A stretch of 64,000 nt of DNA from contig NZ_SGWE01000005.1 in assembly GCF_013337115.1 (NCBI RefSeq), positions 1-64,000 of the forward strand. The letters run 5' to 3'. Shown in pieces: positions 54,159 through 61,087 of this stretch. A program made the position numbers and the translations under genes. Source of the stretch: Deinococcus sp. JMULE3 (GTDB lineage Bacteria > Deinococcota > Deinococci > Deinococcales > Deinococcaceae). The notes beneath the pieces were generated by a model. It did not search any database. It saw only the letters and a program-made list of their open reading frames with translations, and was not told the DNA's origin. How positions within the stretch are numbered: position 1 is the stretch's first letter; the number at the start of each line of letters is the position of its first letter.

Positions 54159-55450
54159 GCGCGGGGGAGTGCCACGCAGGCGCGCAGGCCGCCGCCGGGG
54201 GGCCGGTCGAAGCTGAGCTGGCCGCCGTGGGCCTGCACGACCGCCTGCACGAGGGCCAGGCCGAGTCCGGCGCCGCCGGGGCTGCCCTGGCCGCGCTCGA
54301 AGGGTCGCAGCAGCCGGGCGACCTCAGAGGCGGGAATGCCGGGACCGCTGTCCTGGACGGTCAGGTGGGCGCCCAGCGCGCCGGTGCCGCTGCGGATCTC
54401 GACGGCGCTGCCGCTCGGGGCGTGCCGGACGGCGTTCTGCACGAGGTTCCCGGCGGCGAGGACCAGGGCGCCGAGGTCGCCGGTGACGGCGGCGTCCGAC
54501 GCGGTGACGCTCAGGTGGACGCGCCGGGCGTGCGCCTCGGCGGCGTGGAGTTCGGTGACCATCAGGACGACGTCCGCGAGGTTCACCGGTTCGAGCCGGT
54601 GGGGGCGGGCGGAGCGGGCCAGGGCCATCAGGCGGTCGGTGAGGTCGCTCATGTCCTCGCTGACCGCGTGGATCTGGCGGAGGGCCTCGCGGTACTCGGC
54701 GGGCGCGCGGTCGTGTTCCAGGGCGAGGCTGGCGGCGGCGCGGACGACGCTGATGGGCGTGCGGAGTTCGTGGGCGCTGGCGTGCGCGAAGAGGCGCTCG
54801 TGGGCGAGCTGGAGGTCGAGCTGCGTGAGCATGTCGTTGATGGTCCAGGTGAGCCGGGCGAGTTCGTCGGTGCCGGGCGCGACCGGGACGCGTTCGCCGG
54901 GCTGGCCGCTGCGGGCGACGCGCCGGGCGACGGCCGTGACCTCGTCCACCGGGCGCAGCGCGCGGTGCGCGAGGGCGTACCCGGTGATGACGGACACGAT
55001 CAGCACGCCGGGCAGCAGCAGCAGGTGCTGCCAGAGGGTGACGCGCAGCGAGGCGATCAGCTCCGCGTTGGACTGACTGGCCTGCACCCACCCGCCGGGG
55101 ATGGGCAGCGTGTACACCCGTTCGTGCGCGGCGGTCCGCGCGCCGGGCACGGGGGCAAAACCGACCCTGGAAGGGCCGCGGTCGCGCAGGCGGCCGTCCT
55201 CGTGAAAGATCGTGATCCGCACCGGGTTCTGGTTGTTGATTTGATCGAGCACTGCCGCCACGGCCGGGTCGGGTTCCAGTTCCGGCTTGGCCTCGACGTC
55301 CGCGGCGGTGACGGCCTCGGCGCGCAGCGTGGCGTCCAGGGTGCCGTACAGGGTCTGTTTCACGCCCTGGTAGCTGAGTGTCCCGGCGATGAGCAGGGAC
55401 GCGGCCAGCAGCGCGGCGTACATCAGCGTGAGGCGCCAGCGGAGCGTCAC
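54155..55450 (-). CDS. membrane sensor histidine kinase
   Basis: 431 residues from GTG 55448-55450, preceded by GGAG. Two membrane segments (LTLMYAALLAASLLIAGTL; LLLLPGVLIVSVITGYALAH) flank a periplasmic sensor of about 110 residues, then HAMP, the H-box FAHASAHELRTPISVV with His227, N-box NLVQNAVRHAP, and G-boxes DSGPGIP and GGAGLGLALVQAVVQAHGG. It is an OmpR-class kinase. The response regulator gene upstream is truncated, so the kinase may be an orphan. Confidence 0.92.
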   Translation of the reverse strand: MTLRWRLTLMYAALLAASLLIAGTLSYQGVKQTLYGTLDATLRAEAVTAADVEAKPELEPDPAVAAVLDQINNQNPVRITIFHEDGRLRDRGPSRVGFAPVPGARTAAHERVYTLPIPGGWVQASQSNAELIASLRVTLWQHLLLLPGVLIVSVITGYALAHRALRPVDEVTAVARRVARSGQPGERVPVAPGTDELARLTWTINDMLTQLDLQLAHERLFAHASAHELRTPISVVRAAASLALEHDRAPAEYREALRQIHAVSEDMSDLTDRLMALARSARPHRLEPVNLADVVLMVTELHAAEAHARRVHLSVTASDAAVTGDLGALVLAAGNLVQNAVRHAPSGSAVEIRSGTGALGAHLTVQDSGPGIPASEVARLLRPFERGQGSPGGAGLGLALVQAVVQAHGGQLSFDRPPGGGLRACVALPRA

Positions 55451-55472
55451 GGCAGGTCTCCGGACGGGAGGG

Positions 55473-55846
55473 TCACGGCAGGTCTCCGAGGCGGTAGCCA
55501 TGGCGGCGCACGGTCACGATGACGCCGTCGCCCAGCTTGCGGCGGAGGTTCCCGACGTACACGTCCACGACGCGGCTCTCGACGTCCGGCTGGGACGCCC
55601 AGACGCGCGACAGGAGGTCCTCGCGGGCGTAGGCGCGCTCCGGGTGCAGCGCGAAGCCCTCGAGCAGGTCGTACTCGCGGGGCGTGAGGGGCACCGGCCC
55701 GCGCGGGCCACTCACGGCGCGTTTGAGGACGTTCAGGCCGAACCCGCCGGGGAGGGGCAGGGTGGTGGCGGGCTGCCCGGCGGAGCGGCGGATCAGCGCG
55801 GCGAGACGGGCGCGGAGCTCCGGTCCATCCAGCCGGTGCCGGTCAC
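55473..55846 (-). pseudogene. OmpR-type response regulator lacking its receiver domain
   Basis: The frame encodes the receiver-effector linker (DRHRLDGPELRARLAALIRRSAGQ) and a complete OmpR winged helix (LTPREYDLLEGFALHPERAYAREDLLSRVW, then DVYVGNLRRKLGDGVIVTVRRHGYRLGDLP). The expected ~110-residue receiver upstream is absent: the homologous frame ends at a TGA formed at the edge of a dispersed repeat at 55847. A GTG at 55713-55715 could still make an 80-residue stand-alone DNA-binding domain. It lies 22 bp before the kinase gene. Confidence 0.85.
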
Positions 55847-55905
55847 GTCATACGGGTTCCGGTTGAGCGTTTCTGCACACCTTTCAACCGGAGTCCGTTT
55901 CAGTC
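55847..55905. repeat. short deletion derivative of the dispersed repeat
   Basis: 59 bp keeping only the two ends: GTCATACGGGTTCCGGTTGA and TTTCAACCGGAGTCCGTTTC, which are imperfect inverted repeats with 20 bp between. One end breaks the response regulator; the other supplies the TGA stop of the WYL gene at 55900. It resembles a minimal MITE-like form. Confidence 0.8.
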
Positions 55906-56889
55906 ACCGAAGCGGCTGAGGGCGTCGCGCAGTTCGGCCAGCCACGCGCGGCGCACCTCGGGGGGCGACAGGACCTCGGCCCGCGCGCCCCAGCTGAGCA
56001 GGAACGGCAGCAGTTCCCGCGGCAGTCCCGTCTCGTCCACACCGGCGTGGAACTCGATGTCCACGAACCCGTCCCCGCGGATCAGGGTGGACTGCGGGAA
56101 GCCGCCCTCCAGCACCCGGTACGCCGCGTCGGGGTCAAAGCGCACGGTGACGGTCACGCCGCCCAGGCTGCCGATGACGCCCCACGCGTCGGACAGGTAC
56201 GCCTGCGGGTCGAACGTGGGGTCGGCCTCGTACCGTTCGCCGAGCAGGCACAGGTTCGTCATGCGTGACAGTTTGTATGTTTCCACGGTGCCGGTCGCGC
56301 GGTTCAGTCCGATCACGAACGGCGCGAGGCTCGTGCGGCTGATCTCCACGAAGTACACGCAGAGGTCCACGCCGGTCCGCAGGACGCCGTTCGACTCGCG
56401 GTGATCGAAGCGCAGCACCTGCGAGTCGAGCCAGGCGCTGGCGATCAGTTCCATCTGCCGGTCCGTGAACAGGGTGCCGCCCCCGCCGCGCAGGCTGGCG
56501 TTCAGGGTGTGCCGGACCTGTTCGGGCAGCGCGAGGGACAGCGTGTGCAGCGCGCGGCGGTAGTGGCCGCCCAGTGCGGGCGAGTGATGATGCGCGAGGC
56601 GCAGCGCGGTATACGCGGCGAGCACCTCGGCGGGGCGCAGCAGGGTCCCGTTGCGGGGAATGACGTACGTGCCGGGGGTCTCCTCGTGCACGGCGTGCCC
56701 CATCTGCCGCAGCGCCTCGAGGTCGCGCTGCACGCTGCGCTGCCCGACGCCGAACGTCGCGGCGAGCTGCGCGGTGGTCTGCGGCCGGGCCTGCAGTTCG
56801 GCCAGCAGCGCGGTCAGACGCTGTGATTTCTGCCAGCTGCGAGGCGTGTCTTCGGAGGTGACGGTCGGGGCGTGCAGCGTCGCGGTCAT
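55900..56889 (-). CDS. WYL-domain transcriptional regulator
   Basis: 329 residues. N-terminal HTH (KSQRLTALLAELQARPQTTAQLAATFGVGQRSVQRDLEALRQMG), then a WYL sensing domain (VLRTGVDLCVYFVEISRTSLAPFVIGLNRATGTVETYKLSRM) and a C-terminal extension (LSWGARAEVLSPPEVRRAWLAELRDALSRFGD). It shares the layout of the WYL regulator of the cas operon (LSFGPRVNVLGPDHIRAHWLNELRDA). ATG chosen because TACGGT lies exactly 6 nt upstream. Its stop lies in a dispersed repeat. Confidence 0.9.
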   Translation of the reverse strand: MTATLHAPTVTSEDTPRSWQKSQRLTALLAELQARPQTTAQLAATFGVGQRSVQRDLEALRQMGHAVHEETPGTYVIPRNGTLLRPAEVLAAYTALRLAHHHSPALGGHYRRALHTLSLALPEQVRHTLNASLRGGGGTLFTDRQMELIASAWLDSQVLRFDHRESNGVLRTGVDLCVYFVEISRTSLAPFVIGLNRATGTVETYKLSRMTNLCLLGERYEADPTFDPQAYLSDAWGVIGSLGGVTVTVRFDPDAAYRVLEGGFPQSTLIRGDGFVDIEFHAGVDETGLPRELLPFLLSWGARAEVLSPPEVRRAWLAELRDALSRFGD

Positions 56890-56895
56890 GCGCGC

Positions 56896-56926
56896 ACCGT
56901 ACGTGACGCCTGACGACAACTTGTCG
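56896..56926 (-). promoter_or_regulatory. WYL regulator promoter with palindromic operator
   Basis: The -10 TACGGT (complement of 56896-56901) sits 6 nt before the start. CGACAA-C-TTGTCG (56914-56926), a perfect 6-bp-arm palindrome, covers the expected -35 region and suggests autoregulation. A further GGTGTCG lies just upstream (56934-56940). Confidence 0.7.
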
Positions 56927-56936
56927 CACCACTGGT

Positions 56937-57177
56937 GTCGCGCTTCAGAGGCGCAGGTGATCTGATATGAGCAGCATCAGATCAGAGGCGTTGAAAGGGT
57001 TAGGCTACCACCACCGATCCGAGCGGATTCGCGGACCTGCCCAGCAGCGCCTGCGGGACCGACACACAAGCCCGTCGGAGGTGACAGGTCAGTGTTCCGG
57101 GTGGCGCAGGGGACCGCCGGCGGTCCCTACGCGTGGGGAAGACAGACACCTGCGACAGGCCGCGTGGTGGTGAAGTG
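56937..57177. other. intergenic region between the WYL gene and an IS element
   Basis: No gene seen. It contains an 8-bp inverted repeat GATCTGAT-N9-ATCAGATC (56959-56983). Confidence 0.45.
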
Positions 57178-58304
57178 AAGACCTGTTGCGCAGTAGTTGA
57201 AGGATCAGTGGGGAGCCGATTCGCGGCTCCCCACTGATCTGTCCCTACGCTCAGGGCGTGCAGAGGTGGTGGCGGCGTTGCCAACGGAGATTGACGAGTC
57301 CGGCGACACACCCCCACATCACGCCGTGCTGTGAGGTCCGATTCCTGAAAAACTCCTTGCAGACGCGAAATTTCTTGATGCGGCCGATGGCATTCTCAGC
57401 GCTGATCCGCACCTTGGAGATCAGCCGATTCAGCTCACGTTGCTCCTTGCTCAACTCGCCGTTCTTCGGTCGTTTGGCGGGCACGATGGTTTCCCAGTCC
57501 GGATAGACCTTCTCCATTCCGGTATAGCCCCGGTCTCCCCACACCCGGACGTGCCTGGGCAGTCGGTTCATCAGTCGGGAACGTCGCAGCACCTTCATGT
57601 CGTGGGTGCGACCGCTGGCGGTCGCACTGAGGTGCACGATCTGTCCTTCGGGCGTCACCGCCACCTGGGTTTTCAGGGTATGGGTCCTTTTCTTGACGCT
57701 GTAAAAGCGCTTCTTGTCCTTGGGCCGCCCGACCGCCTTCTTGCCGGGGTTCTCCCCCTTCTTCACTTTCGGCTGCCCGCGAGGTTGCTCAGTCCCATCC
57801 ACGATCACGTCGGTCAGTTCGGGGAAGATCTCCAGAAACTCCTCTAGAGAGCGTATTTTCCTCGGGTTCCTGCTCGCCCCTCCAGGAGCCTCATCCGGCT
57901 CGGCCTGGAGCGTCCGGGGACGGAGGGGAGCAGGCAACGCCTGCTCCAGGACCGGCAGCAGGGCATGGATGTTCCGGCAGATGTTCGCCGCGTCCAGATC
58001 GAACAGGATGCCCAGAACATGCATGGTGAAGTACTGTCGCAGATAGAGCAGCGTGACCAGCAGTCGCTGGCTGAGGTCGAGCTTGAAGGTGTTGCCCGCT
58101 CCGATGCGCCGGACCCGTCCGGCGCGGGAAAGGGAGCGGTGATGACTCCGTTCCCACAAGGGCTCCAGTTCAATCAGCAGCTGGTCAAACTCGGCAGGAC
58201 TCAACCCCACCAGCCGTTCAAAGGACCGCCCCCTGGATTTCAGCTTCTCAAGCCGCAACACCCTTGAACCTACCTGCTCCGACCTCTACTGCGCAACAGG
58301 TCTT
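57178..58304 (-). mobile_element. IS5-family insertion sequence
   Basis: About 1127 bp bounded by perfect 19-bp inverted repeats: AAGACCTGTTGCGCAGTAG at 57178-57196 and its complement at 58286-58304. It encodes one full transposase on the minus strand. I could not define a target duplication (flanks GTG and GAA). It lies between genes and does not clearly interrupt one. Confidence 0.92.
57251..58261 (-). CDS. IS5-family transposase (DDE_Tnp_4 type)
   Basis: 336 residues. An N-terminal HTH region ([47 protein letters not shown]) is followed by the DDE core: Asp in [10 protein letters not shown], Asp in [13 protein letters not shown] and Glu in [26 protein letters not shown] and GRTHDMKVL are typical of this group. 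GTG start; an internal start is possible. It appears intact. Confidence 0.95.
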   Translation of the reverse strand: MLRLEKLKSRGRSFERLVGLSPAEFDQLLIELEPLWERSHHRSLSRAGRVRRIGAGNTFKLDLSQRLLVTLLYLRQYFTMHVLGILFDLDAANICRNIHALLPVLEQALPAPLRPRTLQAEPDEAPGGASRNPRKIRSLEEFLEIFPELTDVIVDGTEQPRGQPKVKKGENPGKKAVGRPKDKKRFYSVKKRTHTLKTQVAVTPEGQIVHLSATASGRTHDMKVLRRSRLMNRLPRHVRVWGDRGYTGMEKVYPDWETIVPAKRPKNGELSKEQRELNRLISKVRISAENAIGRIKKFRVCKEFFRNRTSQHGVMWGCVAGLVNLRWQRRHHLCTP

Positions 58305-58431
58305 GAAGAGATCACGACGCCAGCGTGACCGCCTTCAGGACCCTGCGCCTGATCCTGGAGCAGGGAAGGAACGACAGTAGTCGGGCCTGCCGGTCGGCAC
58401 ACGGTTCCGCTCGGAGGAATCGGGCGGCAGG

Positions 58432-59061
58432 TCAGCGCGTGCAGGTCAGGTCAAAGCGCAGGTTCGCGTCCTTCCGGACCGTTTCATCCCAGACCAGCAG
58501 CAGTTTGACGGGGCGTTCGTTGAGATTCCGCGCGTCGGTGAGTCCTGCCGTGGTGAGTCGCCCACGACTGGCCGCGCCGGGCGCGATATCGATACTGAAG
58601 TCTCGGGCCTCGCCGGGGACGACGCGCCCATCCGCGTACACGAAGTTCACCTGCCGCAACCCGGCCCAGTCCAGACGGCCAGGTTCGCGCGTGCCGTTCC
58701 GGACCTCGGCGTCGAAGTACCAGGTGGGCGCGCCGTACTCATCCCCGCGCTTCATGTCCCCCAGAAGCGTGAACCGCCACAGCCCGTTGAAGAGCGTCTC
58801 ATTGGCGCATCCAGCGCTGCCACCCGCACCGGTGGCCCCTCCCTGGCCGATCGTCAGCGCCGTTCCCGTGGCAGTCACGGTGAAGCCCAGCGTGCGGAGC
58901 TCGCTCGCGGGAACGTAGGTCTTCCCGTTCACGACAATGGCTTTCTCCGTCGCGGTTTTACCGTTGATGACGAGATTCAGGGTCCGCTGCACCTGCTGCG
59001 CCACCGACCAGCTCCCGACGGCCAGTGCCCCCACGATCAGGACCTTCTGCGTTCTGTTCAT
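58432..59061 (-). CDS. secreted protein with copper amine oxidase N-domain-like stalk
   Basis: 209 residues behind GGGAGG. Signal peptide MNRTQKVLIVGALAVGSWSVAQ; then LVINGKTATEKAIVVNGKTYVPASELRTLGFTV, the pattern of the short copper-amine-oxidase-N-like/stalk domain common in Deinococcus secreted proteins. The second half (LFNGLWRFTLLGDMKRGDEYGAPTWYFDAEVRNGTREPG, then ERPVKLLLVWDETVRKDANLRFDLTC) is a beta domain. Two cysteines (SAGCANE and the terminal LTCTR) could pair. Function unknown. Confidence 0.8.
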   Translation of the reverse strand: MNRTQKVLIVGALAVGSWSVAQQVQRTLNLVINGKTATEKAIVVNGKTYVPASELRTLGFTVTATGTALTIGQGGATGAGGSAGCANETLFNGLWRFTLLGDMKRGDEYGAPTWYFDAEVRNGTREPGRLDWAGLRQVNFVYADGRVVPGEARDFSIDIAPGAASRGRLTTAGLTDARNLNERPVKLLLVWDETVRKDANLRFDLTCTR

Positions 59062-59456
59062 CTTCAGCCTCCCCCACCAGGAATGGCGGTCGTGACAGGC
59101 CATGCGCCGGGCAGAAACGAGCTTCGTTCACCGATCATGGCCGACTGGAGGACATTGAACCACGCCGTTCCGGCGGCGCTCAACTGCCGTGGAGGGCGCT
59201 CGACAGCAGAGCGCGGGAGGGATACATCCTCTCGGTCCCCCCCGCACCGACCATTACAGGATGGAATGGTGTTGCCTCTGACCGGGTCGCCTTCCGTTGT
59301 CCCCTCTCCCCTCGCAGGGCTGCGGAGCGAAGCGACGCAAGGACGAGGGGGCCACCGGGTGGCCCTGTCCGGTTTGGACTCAATTCAGTCGCGCATGACA
59401 GCTGTTGGGGATGCAGCACCTGGGGCTTGCTGTGCGCTCCAGGGTGGAACCTGCTC
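59062..59456. other. intergenic region, no supported gene
   Basis: 395 bp upstream of the secreted protein gene and downstream of the aldehyde dehydrogenase. Its GC-rich frames are not gene-like and no terminator hairpin was assigned. Confidence 0.4.
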
Positions 59457-60848
59457 TCATTCGGTCTTGCTGTGGTGCGCGCCGCCGGGCGCGCCGATGG
59501 ACACGGTCTTGATGTTCACGAATTGCAGGATGCCGTGGCGGCCCAGTTCACGCCCGAAGCCGCTGTTCTTCACGCCGCCGAACGGCAGGCGCGGGTCGCT
59601 GGCGACCATCGAGTTGATGAACACCGACCCGGCCTCCAGGTCCGCGACGAAGCGTTCCCGCTCGGCGGTGTCGTTCGTCCAGGCGCTGCTGCCCAGGCCG
59701 AAGGTGGTGGTGTTCGCCAGTTCGACCGCTTCGTCGAGGCTCTGCACGCGGAAGATGAGGGCGACCGGCCCGAAGGTTTCTTCCATCCAGACCGACATGT
59801 CGGGGCTCAGCCCGTCCAGGGCGGTGACCGGGTAGTAGTTCCCCGGCCCCTGCGGCAGCTGCCCGCCCGTGCGGACCCGCGCGCCCTTGTTCACGGCGTC
59901 CTGCACCTGCGTGTGGATGTCCTCGCGGATCTGCGGCGTGGCGAGCGGGCCGACGTCGGTGCCGTCCAGTTCCGGGTTTCCGACCTTCAGGGCCTCCAGG
60001 CCCGAGACGAACGCGTCCGTGAAGGCGTCGTACACGTCCGAATGCACGATGAAGCGTTTGGCAGCGATGCAGCTCTGGCCGTTGTTGATGGTGCGGGCCG
60101 TCACGGCCGTCTTCGCGGCGAGGTCGAGGTCGGCGCTGGGCATCACGATAAACGGGTCCGAGCCGCCCAGTTCCATCACGGCAGGCTTGAGTTCCCCTCC
60201 GGCGGTGGCGGACACGGCCCGCCCGGCCCCCTCGGACCCGGTCAGGCTCACGGCAGTCACGCGCGGGTCCTTCAGGACGGCCTCCACCTCGCGGCTGCCG
60301 ATCAGCAGGGTCGTGAACACGCCCGCCGGGAAGCCCGCCTCGCGCAGCACGTCCTCGATGGCCAGGGCGCAGCCCGGCACGTTACTGGCGTGCTTGAGGA
60401 GCCCGGTGTTCCCGGCCATCAGGGTCGGCGCGATGAAGCGGAACGCCTGCCAGAACGGGAAGTTCCAGGGCATGACGGCCAGCACCACGCCCAGCGGCTG
60501 GTACGTCACGAACGCCTCGTCCGCCTCGGTCTGCACGGGTTCGGGGGCCAGGAAGTCCGCGGCGTGTTCGGCGTAGTACCGGCAGGCGGACGCGCATTTC
60601 AGGACTTCCTGCCGCGCGGCCTCCAGGGTCTTGCCCATCTCGCGCGTGGCGAGCAGCGCGAGTTCCCCGGCGCGGCGTTCCAGGACGTCGGCAGCGGCGT
60701 TCATCCACACGCCGCGCTGCTCGAACGAGGTCCGGCGGTACTCGCCGTAGGCCGCGTGGGCGGCGGCAATGGCGGCCTGCACCTGTTCGGTGGTGTGCTC
60801 GTCGTACGTGGCGAAGGTCTCGCCCGTGGCCGGATTGACGCTCTTCAT
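59457..60848 (-). CDS. NAD(P)-dependent aldehyde dehydrogenase (succinate-semialdehyde type)
   Basis: 463 residues from ATG behind AAAGGAGG. ALDH residues: Asn129 in MPWNFPFWQ, Lys152 in LLKHASNVPG, Glu226 in MELGGSDPF, catalytic Cys260 in NNGQSCIAAKR, and EETFGPVA and GLGSSAWT later. MNAAADVLERRAGELALLATREMGKTLEAARQEV and the length are close to GabD/Sad succinate-semialdehyde dehydrogenases, but the substrate is not certain. It is a single-gene unit. Confidence 0.92.
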   Translation of the reverse strand: MKSVNPATGETFATYDEHTTEQVQAAIAAAHAAYGEYRRTSFEQRGVWMNAAADVLERRAGELALLATREMGKTLEAARQEVLKCASACRYYAEHAADFLAPEPVQTEADEAFVTYQPLGVVLAVMPWNFPFWQAFRFIAPTLMAGNTGLLKHASNVPGCALAIEDVLREAGFPAGVFTTLLIGSREVEAVLKDPRVTAVSLTGSEGAGRAVSATAGGELKPAVMELGGSDPFIVMPSADLDLAAKTAVTARTINNGQSCIAAKRFIVHSDVYDAFTDAFVSGLEALKVGNPELDGTDVGPLATPQIREDIHTQVQDAVNKGARVRTGGQLPQGPGNYYPVTALDGLSPDMSVWMEETFGPVALIFRVQSLDEAVELANTTTFGLGSSAWTNDTAERERFVADLEAGSVFINSMVASDPRLPFGGVKNSGFGRELGRHGILQFVNIKTVSIGAPGGAHHSKTE

Positions 60849-60947
60849 GCCTCCTTTGTAGGTCGCGCGGACCACGCGTCAATGTAAGAACGCTTGAGAT
60901 GACGAACGGGTAAAGACTTCAGGGTCGCCTGGGCCGCTGACCGGGCT

Positions 60948-61087
60948 GTCATACGGATTCCGTTTGTTTCGTTGACAGATCGGAATACCACCGATCCGTC
61001 AACTCCACGTCCGGAACCCGTTTCTCTCCTGCTCGCTCCGCTCGGATTGAACGGCTTTGTCAGCCATTCCATCGGAGTCCGTATCAG
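60948..61087 (+). repeat. dispersed noncoding repeat, best full-length copy
   Basis: 140 bp. It starts GTCATACGGATTCCGTTTG and ends ATCGGAGTCCGTATCAG; the ends are imperfect inverted repeats. Inner blocks include TTTCGTTGACAGATCGG, CGTCCGGAACCCGTTTC and GGCTTTGTCAGCC. Related copies lie at 27704, 33079, 33218, 53575 and 55847. It has no coding capacity. The TCA near its right end is the stop codon of the peptidase gene. Confidence 0.88.

Noticed and set aside
57165..58315. Target-site duplication for the IS5 element
   Set aside because: The bases next to the 19-bp inverted repeats (GTG and GAA) do not match, so no duplication is claimed.
59025..60887. 620-codon + strand frame
   Set aside because: Antisense to the aldehyde dehydrogenase, which has all catalytic residues.
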